A stretch of 64,000 nucleotides of DNA from Myxococcota bacterium (GCA_039030075.1 JBCCEW010000012.1:62001-126000), one strand, 5' to 3'. Counted from the stretch's first letter, positions 7,962 to 16,656 are shown. The notes: generated by a model from the sequence alone, not told the origin. Made by a program: numbers and translations.

Positions 7962-8819
7962 TCAGGAGCGGAAGGGGGCGCCGAGTTGGCCCCAGTAGGA
8001 GACCGGGATGTCGTCGCTCTCGATGCCGATCTCGTCCGGGCCGCTGCGTTCCGGGTGGCGATAGCGGGTGCCGAAGACGATGTCCCAGAACAGGAAGTTG
8101 CTGCCGTAGTTGTGGTTGGCTTCGGCCAGGGTCACCGAGTGGTGCCAGCGATGCATCTCGCCCACGCTGAAGATCCAGCTGAGCGGACCGAGCTTGAAGT
8201 CGATGTTGGCGTGTTGAAAGAGCCCGAGCACGGTGTTCGTGAGGGCGACCATCGCGAGCAGCGCTTCGCCTGCGCCGAGCAGGGCCAGCGGGATTACGTT
8301 GACGATGCCCCGGAACGCGATCTCCACCGGGTGGGCGCGGGTCGCATTGAGCCAGTAGAGCCGCTTCGGATTGTGGTGGATCGCATGGAAGCGCCACAGC
8401 GCTGGCACCTCGTGCAGCAGTCGGTGCGGCCAGTAGTCGAAGGCCTCCACGACCACCGAGGCCAGGACCAGCTGCGCCAGGAGCGACCAGTCGCCCGGCC
8501 AGAGCCCGATCCCGATCGACTCCGAGACCGCGACACCCAGGGCGACGGCGGCGACGCGTACGAAGGGCTCGAAGAGCGCGTTGACGCCCAGGTAGGTAGG
8601 CAGATAGAGAGCGTCGGCGGTGAGGTCGCCCTGCGAGTGGTTCCAATCGGGCCGGTAGGGCTGGACCCGCTCGAGTACGGCCACGATCGCGAGGCTTCCG
8701 AAGGTGCCGAGGCCGACGACCCAGCCGCTGGACACGTCGTTCCCCAACGCCCAGAGGCCGGCGCCGAGCACGACGGTCACGGTGACCGGGAAGATCAGCC
8801 AGGCGAGGACGTTGCGCAT
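7962..8819 (-). CDS. fatty acid hydroxylase / sterol desaturase family membrane protein
   Basis: 285 aa integral membrane di-iron oxygenase. It has hydrophobic segments at about residues 5-27, 30-48, 85-105 and 165-195, and the histidine clusters of the superfamily: HRLLHE, HAIHH and HRWHH, plus a final NHNYG. These ligate two irons and use O2 to hydroxylate or desaturate lipid substrates at the cytoplasmic face of the membrane. The substrate could be a fatty acid, carotenoid or sterol and is not deducible. It is preceded by the DDN-like lipoprotein gene (16-bp gap) and followed by the ATE-like gene on the same strand. Confidence 0.85.
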   Translation of the reverse strand: MRNVLAWLIFPVTVTVVLGAGLWALGNDVSSGWVVGLGTFGSLAIVAVLERVQPYRPDWNHSQGDLTADALYLPTYLGVNALFEPFVRVAAVALGVAVSESIGIGLWPGDWSLLAQLVLASVVVEAFDYWPHRLLHEVPALWRFHAIHHNPKRLYWLNATRAHPVEIAFRGIVNVIPLALLGAGEALLAMVALTNTVLGLFQHANIDFKLGPLSWIFSVGEMHRWHHSVTLAEANHNYGSNFLFWDIVFGTRYRHPERSGPDEIGIESDDIPVSYWGQLGAPFRS

Positions 8820-8834
8820 GCCGTGCGGCGCTTG

Positions 8835-9242
8835 CTAGCGAGGCTCGAGAACCAGGAACTCGCGCGGAGCGAAGCCCGTGAGTACATAGGCGAACCAGGG
8901 GAACCCGGACTCGTCGAGGAGCCGGTCCCGCTCTTCGTCACTGACGGGTACCGCGCGGTAGTCCGTGGTGTCGCTGGTCCCCTTCACCTGAACGTCCGGG
9001 TTCTGGAGTGCGCGGTAGTACCAGGCCCGCGGCCAGTGATTCGCGGCCACGACGAGGCGCCCGCCGTCGTCGATTGGCGTGATCACCCGCTCCCAGGGGT
9101 CGCCGTTCTTGTCGAACGTGGTGATCACGATGGTCTCCCCGCCGACGTTCTCGGGCTGGAAGATCCCGACCGCCGTGATGCAGCCGGTGGGCCCGGCCAG
9201 CGTGAGCCCGAGTGTCAGGACAAGGATGGTCAGCCTTCGCAT
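8835..9242 (-). CDS. exported DDN-like (deazaflavin-dependent nitroreductase fold) protein, possible lipoprotein
   Basis: 135 aa. Residues 1-21 look like an export signal (MRR, hydrophobic core, then GPTGC, a possible but non-canonical lipobox). The remainder resembles the DDN split-barrel family: GGRLVVAANHWPRAWYYRALQNPDVQVKG...DYRAVPVSDEERDRLL corresponds to the core where family members bind F420. An exported F420 or flavin enzyme would be unusual because F420 is cytosolic, so it may bind another ligand. A good Shine-Dalgarno (GGAG) precedes the ATG. It is the first gene of a leftward set with the sterol-desaturase-like enzyme. Confidence 0.6.
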   Translation of the reverse strand: MRRLTILVLTLGLTLAGPTGCITAVGIFQPENVGGETIVITTFDKNGDPWERVITPIDDGGRLVVAANHWPRAWYYRALQNPDVQVKGTSDTTDYRAVPVSDEERDRLLDESGFPWFAYVLTGFAPREFLVLEPR

Positions 9243-9347
9243 GGGGGTCTCCTCGCGCGCAGGGTAGCGCGATCCGGCTCGCGAGATGGACTACCGTCGG
9301 CCGCCGCACGCGGTGCCGGCCGTGCGAAGCCCGGGGAGGAGGGGACG

Positions 9348-10199
9348 TTGAGCACACCCGAAACGATCAGCGAGGCGCGCTGCTTCGACGGCCGCCAGCT
9401 CGTGCTGCGGCACGCCTCCAGCGAACTCGACTGCGAGATGGAGTGCGCCGTCTACCTCCCGCCCCAGGCCGCGTCCGGTCCCGTCCCGGTGCTCTGGTGG
9501 CTCTCGGGTCTCACCTGCACCTGGGAGAACTTCACCGTGAAGGCGGGTGCGCAGCGGTATGCCGCCGAGCACGGCGTCGCGCTGGTCGCGCCCGACACGA
9601 GTCCGCGCGGGACGGCGCTTCCCGGCGAAGACGACGACTGGGATTTCGGCAGCGGCGCAGGCTTCTACGTGAACGCGACCGAAGCGCCCTGGAGTGCTCA
9701 CTACCGGATGTACGCCTACGTCACCGAGGAACTCCCTGCGCTCGTGTCGGCGAACTTCCCGGTCGACCCGGACCGGCAATCGATCTTCGGCCACTCCATG
9801 GGCGGACACGGTGCGCTGGTGGTCGCGCTGCGGAACCCCCAGCGATACCGCTCGGTGTCGGCGTTCGCTCCCATCTGCGCGCCGAGCGAGTGTCCGTGGG
9901 GCGAGAAGGCCCTCGGGAACTACCTCGGGCCCGAGCGCGCGGCCTGGTTGCGCTACGACGCCTGCGCGCTGCTCGCCGAGAGCGAATGGCGCGCGCCCAT
10001 CCTCGTGGACCAGGGCGACGCCGACACGTTCCTCGAGGAGCAGCTCCGGCCCGACCGTCTTCGCGAGGCTTGTGAGCGAGCCGGCGTTCCCCTCGAGCTC
10101 CACTACCGCGAAGGGTACGACCACAGCTACTACTTCATCGCGTCCTTCGTCGGCACGCACATCGCCCACCACGCGCGCGCGCTCTCTGGCGAGCGCTGA
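9348..10199 (+). CDS. fghA: S-formylglutathione hydrolase
   Basis: 283 aa alpha/beta hydrolase closely matching the esterase D/FghA family: LWWLSGLTCTWENFTVKAGAQRYAAEHG, the NATEAPW loop, the nucleophile elbow GHSMGGHGALV (Ser at about 150), DQGDADTFL (acid) and YDHSYYFIASF (base His). It hydrolyses S-formylglutathione to formate and glutathione, the second step of glutathione-dependent formaldehyde detoxification. The TTG at 9348 is chosen because GGGAGGAGGGG lies just before it and the family N-terminus begins about there; no ATG is available. The partner alcohol dehydrogenase is not in the window. Divergent from the DDN-like gene. Confidence 0.9.
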   Translation: MSTPETISEARCFDGRQLVLRHASSELDCEMECAVYLPPQAASGPVPVLWWLSGLTCTWENFTVKAGAQRYAAEHGVALVAPDTSPRGTALPGEDDDWDFGSGAGFYVNATEAPWSAHYRMYAYVTEELPALVSANFPVDPDRQSIFGHSMGGHGALVVALRNPQRYRSVSAFAPICAPSECPWGEKALGNYLGPERAAWLRYDACALLAESEWRAPILVDQGDADTFLEEQLRPDRLREACERAGVPLELHYREGYDHSYYFIASFVGTHIAHHARALSGER

Positions 10200-10376
10200 T
10201 CCCCCGCGCGCCGGTGCTTCGGCGCCCTGGACCCCGCGGGAAGAGGTCGGTGGCAACACCGATTCGTGAACGCACCCTGGTGTCGCTCGTGTACGATGCG
10301 CGACAGGGAAGGGGCCGCCTCGCTCGGGCGGATCGCCTTCCGTTGCACGCAAGTACGCACGAGAAGGAGATCGCTG

Positions 10377-11198
10377 ATGTTCGAGCACGAGGCTCTCGCG
10401 AAGACCATCCCCACGCGACACCCGCGGAGCCGCGTTCCGCTCGCTGCGGCGATCGCTCTGCTCGTCGGAGTCGGAACACCGGCGATGGCGGCCACGGTCG
10501 TCGTCGACGCGGTGACCTCGGGCTTCTTCAAGGAGTCGGGGAACAGCGCTCACATCGTCGGATCGACGATCGAGAACTACCAGGCCGGCTACAACAAGAC
10601 GACGGATGAAACAGCGAAGAACTGGTTCGTGTTCGACGTGCCCACGCTCGGGCCCGACGATTTCATCGCCGACGCCGCGCTCAGCCTCTACCTGCCCACG
10701 TTTCCGGGAGACGCCGGCTTCGGCTACGGCTCGGCGGATCCCGAAGAGACGTACACCCTGTTCACACTCGACGCGCCCCAACTCTCCGTCATCGACGCCG
10801 ACCTGATCCTCGGCGATCTCGCCACCGGATCCGATTTCGACACCTGGTATCCGTTGCTCGGTGCGACCGGGGATATCGCCGCCGACGGTCCGGTGGTCAA
10901 GGCCGACGAGGGGACCGAGGTAATCTTCCCGTTCACGATGGAAGGCCTCATGTACCTCGACGGATCGATCGGGGGAACGATCCTGTTCGGAGGCCTCGTA
11001 TCGAGTATCGACAACGATCCGTCTCTCGACATCGCGGAAGGGCTCTTCCACCACACGCACCCCGGTGGGATCGGAGGGCCCGCGACACCCTCGGCGAAGC
11101 TGATCCTCGACATCGTGACGGTTCCCGAACCCGGTACGGGTCTCTTGATCGTGTTCGGTCTCGCGGGCATGGCGGTCGGGGGAGGCCGACGCCGCTAG
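10377..11198 (+). CDS. PEP-CTERM sorted extracellular protein
   Basis: 273 aa. An N-terminal signal peptide (hydrophobic LAAAIALLVGVGTPAMA, cleavage about AMA/ATV) is followed by an Asp/Gly/Thr-rich beta-type domain with no recognised family. The C-terminus VPEPGTGLLIVFGLAGMAVGGGRRR is a complete PEP-CTERM tripartite signal (VPEP, transmembrane stretch, Arg cluster) that exosortase recognises to anchor or secrete proteins in EPS-producing bacteria. The ATG at 10377 is preceded by AAGGAG. No exosortase lies in this window. The globular part contains FVFDVPTLG and a DUF-like Ser/Asp-rich core; function unknown. Confidence 0.85.
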   Translation: MFEHEALAKTIPTRHPRSRVPLAAAIALLVGVGTPAMAATVVVDAVTSGFFKESGNSAHIVGSTIENYQAGYNKTTDETAKNWFVFDVPTLGPDDFIADAALSLYLPTFPGDAGFGYGSADPEETYTLFTLDAPQLSVIDADLILGDLATGSDFDTWYPLLGATGDIAADGPVVKADEGTEVIFPFTMEGLMYLDGSIGGTILFGGLVSSIDNDPSLDIAEGLFHHTHPGGIGGPATPSAKLILDIVTVPEPGTGLLIVFGLAGMAVGGGRRR

Positions 11199-11257
11199 CG
11201 CGCGCTTCCCGACGAGGGCCCTGACGGCGGTCCGAGAATCGCGTACCGTGCGCTCGC

Positions 11258-11280
11258 TCCGACGGTGGATGTCCGTCGGA
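11258..11280. promoter_or_regulatory. 8-bp inverted repeat in the helicase leader
   Basis: TCCGACGG, a 7-base spacer, then CCGTCGGA: a perfect 8-bp inverted repeat ending 11 bases before the helicase ATG (11292). There is no T-run, so it is not a normal terminator. It may be an operator, or an RNA hairpin limiting access to the start codon. Confidence 0.5.
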
Positions 11281-11291
11281 CGGGGGTGAAG

Positions 11292-12995
11292 ATGCGCGCG
11301 GCACGAAAACGCCGCGGGCTGCCGACGCTGCGTCGTTGGCAGGTCGAGGCGCTCGCGAAATTCGAAGAGCAGGAAGATCCGGACTTCCTGGCGGTGGCCA
11401 CGCCCGGCGCTGGCAAAACGACGTTCGCGCTGATGGCGGCGCGGCGCACCCTGATCGCGCGCAAGGCTGCGCGCATCGTGGTGGTGGTGCCGACCGCGCA
11501 CCTCAAGGTGCAGTGGGCCGACGCGGCCGAGGGGTTCGGCCTGCGCCTGGAACCGAACTGGCACTCGCGCGAAGTGGTTCCCCAGGACATGCACGGGGTG
11601 GTGGTCACCTATCAGCAGGCCGCGGCAGCGCCCCACGCGATCGCCCGCGTGTCCCAGCGCGCGATCGGCATCCTCGACGAGGTGCACCACGCCGCCGAGA
11701 GCATGGCGTGGGGGGACGCCATCCAGCACGGGCTCTCCGGGGCGAGCCGACGCCTCTCCATCTCGGGAACGCCCTTTCGCTCGGACGATTCGGCGATCCC
11801 GTTCATCCGCTACGCGGGCGCCGAAGCCCAGCCCGACTACGAGTACGGCTACGGCGAAGCCCTCGACGATCACGAGGTCGTGCGGCCCGTCTTCTTCCCG
11901 CGCGTCAACGGCCGGATGGAATGGCGCGGCGCCGACGGCGAGCACTACACGGCCCAGTTCGACGATCCGCTGGGCGAGGGCAGTCTGGCGAGTCAGCGTT
12001 TGCGCACCGCGCTCTCCCTCGAAGGCGAGTGGCTGCGCGACGTGCTCGGTCGCGCCCATACCCAGCTCGAGAAGCTCCGCACCGAGGACGCCGATGCGGG
12101 CGGGCTCGTGATCGCGATGACCCAGGACCACGCCCACGGCATCGCCCGCCTGATCAAGGAGCAGTTCGGGCTCGATGCCGTGGTGGCCACCTCCGACGAT
12201 CCCGAATCGAACCGGCGGATCTCCGAGTTCCGCGACTCGGGCGACCCTTGGCTCATCGCCGTGCGCATGGTCTCCGAGGGCGTCGACATTCCCCGCCTGC
12301 GGGTGGGCGTGTACGCGACGACCACCATCACCGATCTCTTCTTCCGCCAGGCTGTCGGACGTCTGGTGCGCTGGGTGCAGGGGAAGGGTGGGCGACAGAG
12401 CGCCTACATGTTCATCCCGGACGATCCGCGGATCCGGGAGCACGCCCTCGAGATCAAGCGGGCGCGACGTCACAAGCTCGATGAAGCCGAGGAGGTCGAA
12501 GAGGCGCCGGAAGAGACCGAGGAGACGGAAGAGCGCGAACAGCTCGATCTCTTCCAGGCGATTTCCGCGCAGGCACTGCCCGGGGACGCCGTGCTCTTCG
12601 ACGTCGAATCCGTGTGGGATGCCGAGGAAGACGTCGACGCCGAAGAGGGCGCGCACGCCGAGGCGGTCGAAGCCGAACCGGTCGACGAGGTTCCGCTCCC
12701 CGAGCTCGAGAGCGAGGAGTCGCTCGCCGAAGGCGCCGTGCCGCCGATGCTCATCGAAGATGAGCCGACCGACGGCAAGACCGCTCGGGAGCGACGCAAG
12801 GAGCTGCGCGACCTCAACAAGTTCCGCGCCGAGGCGATCTCGCGCGCGATGGGCCTGGGGCACGCGAAGGTGAACCACCGTCTGAATCAGGAGGTGGGGA
12901 TTCGCAAGATCTCGGAAGCGACCGAGCGCGAACTCGAAGCGCGCCTGCGTGCCGCCGACCGTTGGCTCGCGCGCCTGCAGCCCGGCGCGCGCTAG
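11292..12995 (+). CDS. SF2 DEAD/DEAH-type helicase with acidic linker
   Basis: 567 aa. RecA-like domain 1 holds Walker A ATPGAGKTT (about 37-45), motif Ia VVVPTAHL, motif II DEVH and motif III SGTPF. Domain 2 holds GVDIPRL (motif V) and QAVGRLVRW (motif VI, with the second Arg finger region). After about residue 395 comes a long acidic stretch rich in Glu/Asp, then a basic helical tail (TARERRKELRDLNKFRAEAI) that may bind nucleic acid or a partner. It resembles SSL2/RapA-type UvsW-like helicases often found in actinobacteria and myxobacteria; no nuclease or specificity partner is adjacent. ATG 11292 is chosen over GTG 11265, which lies inside the inverted repeat. Confidence 0.85.
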   Translation: MRAARKRRGLPTLRRWQVEALAKFEEQEDPDFLAVATPGAGKTTFALMAARRTLIARKAARIVVVVPTAHLKVQWADAAEGFGLRLEPNWHSREVVPQDMHGVVVTYQQAAAAPHAIARVSQRAIGILDEVHHAAESMAWGDAIQHGLSGASRRLSISGTPFRSDDSAIPFIRYAGAEAQPDYEYGYGEALDDHEVVRPVFFPRVNGRMEWRGADGEHYTAQFDDPLGEGSLASQRLRTALSLEGEWLRDVLGRAHTQLEKLRTEDADAGGLVIAMTQDHAHGIARLIKEQFGLDAVVATSDDPESNRRISEFRDSGDPWLIAVRMVSEGVDIPRLRVGVYATTTITDLFFRQAVGRLVRWVQGKGGRQSAYMFIPDDPRIREHALEIKRARRHKLDEAEEVEEAPEETEETEEREQLDLFQAISAQALPGDAVLFDVESVWDAEEDVDAEEGAHAEAVEAEPVDEVPLPELESEESLAEGAVPPMLIEDEPTDGKTARERRKELRDLNKFRAEAISRAMGLGHAKVNHRLNQEVGIRKISEATERELEARLRAADRWLARLQPGAR

Positions 12996-13025
12996 CGGCT
13001 GCGCGTCAGACCGCGGGCCTCCCGC

Positions 13026-13880
13026 TCAACATTCCAGCCGGTGGCGCTCGCCGTCGCGCACCAGCCGTCCGGCGGTGGGCGTGGGGAAGTGGGTGCCGAT
13101 CACCAGGGTCGGGGTGTCCGCGAACTGGCCGAGGAAGGCACGTCGCGTCGCCGTGCTCTGGTTCGAGTCGCTGTCGGCGATGCTCGCCCACTCGGGGTGG
13201 GGGAGCTGGCAGGGGTGATGGATCATGTCTCCCGTGATCACGGCGCGTTCGCCGCGTGACTCGATCACCACCGAGACGTGCCCCGGCGTGTGCCCCTCGG
13301 TCGGTATCAACCGGACCGCGTCACTGACCTGGTGATCGCTCGCGACGAGGTCGGCGAGCCCCGCATCGAAGACGGGTTGCACCGAGTCGGCGAAGACCGG
13401 CCCAGTGTGATCGGGAGCGTCCTTCCAGTGCGCCCACTCCTTCTCGTGAAAGAGGTAGCGGGCGTTCGGGAAGGTCGGAACCCAGCGCCCGTCGACGAGG
13501 CGGGTATTCCAGCCGACGTGATCGATGTGCATGTGAGTGCAGAGCACGCGGTCGACGCGCTCGGGTTCGAAGCCGGCCTCGCGGAAGCGCTCGAGGAAGG
13601 GCGTATCGAGATGCGACCAGAAGGGCAGGTTGCGGGGTTTGTCGTTGCCGATGCAGGTGTCGACGACGATCACCTGCCCGTCGACCTCGATCACCAGGCA
13701 GTGGATGCTGTAAAGGAGGGCCCCGTTGGCATCGAGGAAGGGCGCAAGCCAACCGTAGGCGGCGACCTTCTCGGGCGTGGCGTCCGGCAGCAGGCCGGGC
13801 AGCGGGGCGGGCGGGATCTCGACCACGCGCGTGATCCGCGCGTCACCGATCTGCCAGCGGAGAATCTCGGTAGTGGACAT
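13026..13880 (-). CDS. metallo-beta-lactamase-fold hydrolase
   Basis: 284 aa. The zinc-binding motif THMHIDHVGWN (HxHxDH) is present, with the downstream His in GHTPGHVSVVI, the bridging Asp in ITGDMIHHP, and a last His near IGTHFPTPTAG. Overall architecture resembles AHL-lactonase/PNKD-like MBL proteins of about 280 residues. No signal peptide, so probably cytosolic. It converges with the helicase gene and diverges from the monooxygenase-like gene at 14010. It may hydrolyse a lactone, thioester or phosphodiester; the substrate is not readable. Confidence 0.85.
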   Translation of the reverse strand: MSTTEILRWQIGDARITRVVEIPPAPLPGLLPDATPEKVAAYGWLAPFLDANGALLYSIHCLVIEVDGQVIVVDTCIGNDKPRNLPFWSHLDTPFLERFREAGFEPERVDRVLCTHMHIDHVGWNTRLVDGRWVPTFPNARYLFHEKEWAHWKDAPDHTGPVFADSVQPVFDAGLADLVASDHQVSDAVRLIPTEGHTPGHVSVVIESRGERAVITGDMIHHPCQLPHPEWASIADSDSNQSTATRRAFLGQFADTPTLVIGTHFPTPTAGRLVRDGERHRLEC

Positions 13881-14009
13881 GGGGCTCCTCGTTCTGGCGC
13901 CTTCGCTCCGAGCCCAGGGAAACCCGCCCTTGGCGGAAACGTCAAGAAGAGATACCTCGTCTCCCACGTGTGCGGCCTGGGTCGCACCCGGCACCGAGGA
14001 GGCCGCACC

Positions 14010-14360
14010 GTGTCCGAAGCCATCACCCTGTTGGTCGAGTCGCGCATTCTGGAGGGGCAGCGCGCCGAACTCGAGGCGCTGCTCGTCGAGGTGGCCACCC
14101 ACGTTGCGGCGAACGAGCCCGGCAACGAGGCCTACGACTGGTACTGCTCTTCCGACGATCGTTGCGTCGTGATCGAGCGCTATGCCGATAGCGAGGCCGT
14201 GCTCGCGCACGTGGCTGGCTACCAGAAATTCGTGCCACGCCTTGACGCATGCCGTGAGCAGCAGCGCATCGCCGTCCTCGGGAAGCCCGAGGGCGCACTC
14301 GCCCAGGTGGCCGAGGCGCGGGGCTTCGAGGTCTACGACACGCGGATCGGGAAGGAATGA
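14010..14360 (+). CDS. antibiotic-biosynthesis-monooxygenase (ABM) domain protein
   Basis: 116 aa dimeric alpha/beta-barrel protein: an N-terminal ITLLVESRILEGQRAELEALL strand-helix, then GNEAYDWYCSSDDRCVVIERYADSEAVLAHV, as in the ABM/quinol monooxygenase fold. The family comprises cofactor-less monooxygenases, heme-degrading enzymes and small stress proteins; active-site assignment is not possible here. The GTG at 14010 is well supported by AGGAGG nine bases upstream. It ends convergently 11 bp from the SDR gene. Confidence 0.75.
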   Translation: MSEAITLLVESRILEGQRAELEALLVEVATHVAANEPGNEAYDWYCSSDDRCVVIERYADSEAVLAHVAGYQKFVPRLDACREQQRIAVLGKPEGALAQVAEARGFEVYDTRIGKE

Positions 14361-14370
14361 TCGCGGACGC

Positions 14371-15132
14371 CTACCACGGAATCGGCGTGCCGTCCCACGC
14401 GAGGAAGGCGCCGTGATCGTCCGGCGTGCTCGCGTCGATCACGTCCAGCAGCTGCTCGGCGGCACGGCTTGGAGAGAACAGGCGCTCTGCCGGTACTCCC
14501 CCACGGTAGGGCTCCGACAGTTCGGTCTCGACGGTGCCCGGATGGAGCGCGAGACACAGGACGTTCGGTGCCCGCCGGCGACATTCGATCGAGAGCGTGC
14601 GAAGGAACATGTTCTGGGCGGACTTCGATGCGCGATAGGCGTACCAACCGCCCAGGCGGTTGTCGCCGATGCTCCCCATCCGCGCCGACAGGCTGGCGAA
14701 CACCGCGCGATCACCGTGGCGCAAGAAGCGCAGGAAGTGCTTCGCCAGTAGCAGGGGCCCGAAGGCGTTCACCTCGAACACCGCGCGGAGCGCTTCCGGC
14801 GAAACGTCCTCGAGCTTCTTCTCCGGGCGAAGTTCCGAACCCGCGTGGAGGAGCCCCGCGCAGTTCACCAGCCAGTGGAGCGTCGGTCCGCTCCACGACC
14901 CGATGCGCGCGGCCGCCGCTTCGAGGCTCGACTCGTCCGTCACGTCGAGGGGAGCCGTGAGCAGCCGATCGGGCTCCCGCTGGGCGAGTGCGCGCAGTGA
15001 TGCGCTCGACTCGGGTTCTCGCGCCGTCGCGACGACTCGATCGACGTCGTCGCGGCGCAGTAGCAACTCGGTGAGAGCGAGGCCCACGCCGCGACTGGCT
15101 CCTACGACGAGCGCGACGCGGGGCTCTGTCAT
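14371..15132 (-). CDS. short-chain dehydrogenase/reductase (C-factor-like)
   Basis: 253 aa classical SDR: NAD(P)-binding GASRGVGLALTELL (residues 10-23), the structural NCAG (LVNCAGLLHAG), catalytic Ser in SLSARMGSI and Tyr/Lys in YAYRASKSAQN. The spacing and the HPGTVETELSEPY segment resemble the C-factor (CsgA)/sniffer-like SDR group. The substrate is unknown. An ATG start at 15132 follows shortly after the secreted-protein gene on the same strand. Confidence 0.85.
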   Translation of the reverse strand: MTEPRVALVVGASRGVGLALTELLLRRDDVDRVVATAREPESSASLRALAQREPDRLLTAPLDVTDESSLEAAAARIGSWSGPTLHWLVNCAGLLHAGSELRPEKKLEDVSPEALRAVFEVNAFGPLLLAKHFLRFLRHGDRAVFASLSARMGSIGDNRLGGWYAYRASKSAQNMFLRTLSIECRRRAPNVLCLALHPGTVETELSEPYRGGVPAERLFSPSRAAEQLLDVIDASTPDDHGAFLAWDGTPIPW

Positions 15133-15157
15133 GTCGCCGTCCAGTGGCGTCCCTCGC

Positions 15158-15493
15158 TCAGGGGGTCCAGCGGCCCGCGATTCTCGTAGCGGGGAGGGAT
15201 CGAGGCGGAGCCGGAGGGCCGCGGCGAACGAAGCGAGGCGGCGGCGTGTGAGCGGCGACCCACGCGTCCCAGCGCTTCGTGGCTTCCCAGGGCGGGAGTG
15301 CGGCGAAGCGTTCGATGACGGTATCCGGCGCTGGAGTCGTCGCGTCGCCGCCGGTGCTGCCCCGCACGACCAGTCGGGCCACCTGCGGATCGGGGTTCAG
15401 TCCATCGGTCGCTTGGCTCTCGGCGGAGGATGCGTGCGGTGCGACGCCGCCGAGCAGCAATGACAGTCCGATCGAGAAGACACGCGCGTTCAT
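15158..15493 (-). CDS. small secreted protein of unknown function
   Basis: 111 aa. The N-terminus MNARVFSIGLSLLLGGVAPHASSA is a Sec signal peptide with probable cleavage after ASSA. The mature part is Pro/Arg/Thr-rich with one short conserved-looking segment (IERFAALPPWEATKRWDAWVAAHTPPP) that may be a helix. No family is recognised. GGGAGAA precedes the ATG. It sits between the SDR and the CarH-like regulator on the same strand, 25 bp before the SDR start. Confidence 0.55.
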   Translation of the reverse strand: MNARVFSIGLSLLLGGVAPHASSAESQATDGLNPDPQVARLVVRGSTGGDATTPAPDTVIERFAALPPWEATKRWDAWVAAHTPPPRFVRRGPPAPPRSLPATRIAGRWTP

Positions 15494-15618
15494 CGAAGTT
15501 CTCCCAGGCTCTGCTTCGCGGGCGGTTGGAGGCCGCGAACGCTGCTGACCCTAGGCGCCGATTCTCGATCGGCCAGGAAACGACATCGCAGTTCATGTTC
15601 GATGGACGCACAAAAGTG

Positions 15619-16512
15619 TCATCGATGCGCCGAGAGCAGGGCGACGCGCTGCTCGAGCCTCTCGAAAGTGTCGAAGTGTTCGATACCTGGGGACCGTTCG
15701 ATCTGGGACGCACCGCAGCCCCCGAGCCAGAGATCGACATCGGCCGGTAGCGTCCCCCGAATGCGTCGTGTCGCGCCCCGCGCCGCGTGTGGGGAGAGCG
15801 TCACGATGCCGAGGGCGAGTGCTTCGGCGCCGCTCCGATCCACGGCCTCGAGGAGTTCCTCGATCGGTATGTCTGCGCCGAGATAGAGCGGGTGGGCTCC
15901 GGCTCCCAACGCGACGACCGCTGCCATCATCAAGCCGAGTTCGTGGGGCTCGTCGGGTGGCGTGGCGAACAGGACGCGCGGCGCACGGAGCGTCGCCGGG
16001 CTCGGTTGCAACGCAGTGCCCAGCATTCCGCGCAAGATTCCGGTAGCGAGGTGCTCGGCCGCGATGCCCGAATCGCCCGCGGCCCAGCGCGCTCCGAGCT
16101 CACGCATCAGCGGCTGGGCGACGCGGCGAACGAAGTCGGACGGTCCGAGGAGAGAGAGCTGCAGTCCGAGTAGGTGCTGCGCCTCTGCCGAGTCGAGTGC
16201 TTCGACGGCGTGACGAATCGTGGTCAGCGCTTCGGGTTCGGTGTCGTCTTCCGAGAGCGCTGCGAGGCTCGTTGCGTCGAGCTCCGCAACGCGGCCGATG
16301 CGGTTGCCGGCATCGACCGCCGCCTTGACCTGGCGGAGTCGCTCGAGGTCTTCCGGCGAGTAGCGACGCGTGCCCCCCGCCGTGCGCGTAGGGCGCACGA
16401 TGCCGTGCCGGTTCTCCCAGGCCCGGATCGTTTCGGCCGAGATCCCCGTCACGCGCGCCGCGACCCGCAAGGGGTAGGTCGAGGCTTCGGGCGCACGTCG
16501 GGCGGGGGGCAT
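15619..16512 (-). CDS. CarH/LitR-type MerR-family B12-dependent photoreceptor regulator
   Basis: 297 aa in three parts. Residues 12-78 are a MerR winged helix (YPLRVAARVTGISAETIRAWENRHGIVRPTRTAGGTRRYSPEDL). Residues about 95-170 form a four-helix bundle with the CarH signature W-x9-E-H (W143, E153, H154). Residues 178-297 are a cobalamin-binding Rossmann domain with the lower-axial histidine in DEPHELG (H190). Spacing between W, E, H and the axial H closely matches known AdoCbl photoreceptors, in which dark AdoCbl tetramers repress and light disrupts them. This supports a light-sensing repressor rather than a plain B12-binding protein. It diverges from the small membrane-protein genes across an AT-rich gap. 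Confidence 0.85.
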   Translation of the reverse strand: MPPARRAPEASTYPLRVAARVTGISAETIRAWENRHGIVRPTRTAGGTRRYSPEDLERLRQVKAAVDAGNRIGRVAELDATSLAALSEDDTEPEALTTIRHAVEALDSAEAQHLLGLQLSLLGPSDFVRRVAQPLMRELGARWAAGDSGIAAEHLATGILRGMLGTALQPSPATLRAPRVLFATPPDEPHELGLMMAAVVALGAGAHPLYLGADIPIEELLEAVDRSGAEALALGIVTLSPHAARGATRRIRGTLPADVDLWLGGCGASQIERSPGIEHFDTFERLEQRVALLSAHR

Positions 16513-16538
16513 GTCTCGAAACTACGCGGGGTGGCCCT

Positions 16539-16552
16539 TTTTGTCCAGAAAA
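16539..16552. promoter_or_regulatory. operator-like motif, copy 1 (near CarH-like gene)
   Basis: TTTTGTCCAGAAAA lies 27 bp upstream of the regulator start. It matches the site at 16657-16670 in 12 of 14 positions (only the central dinucleotide differs) and is nearly palindromic. Likely an autoregulatory binding site. Confidence 0.6.
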
Positions 16553-16600
16553 GATCAGTTCAATCAAATGAGCTGAGAGATGAAGGAAATCCATAGACAT

Positions 16601-16614
16601 TTGAATATATTCAA
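16601..16614. promoter_or_regulatory. perfect 14-bp palindrome
   Basis: TTGAATATATTCAA is a perfect palindrome in the middle of the divergent promoter region between the CarH-like gene and the small membrane-protein operon. It is AT-rich against a GC-rich background and could bind a dimeric regulator other than the MerR protein. Confidence 0.5.
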
Positions 16615-16656
16615 CTTATTTCGATCCTGAGGAGTCGGATCATCGCGAATGCTAAG

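Noticed and set aside
7947-9347. A long plus-strand open frame upstream of fghA in the same reading frame
   Set aside because: It lies antisense to the sterol-desaturase-like gene and the DDN-like lipoprotein; the hydrolase begins at TTG 9348 after a strong ribosome site.
9291-12878. A long minus-strand open frame across fghA, the PEP-CTERM gene and the helicase
   Set aside because: The three plus-strand proteins have clear motifs; the antisense frame has none.
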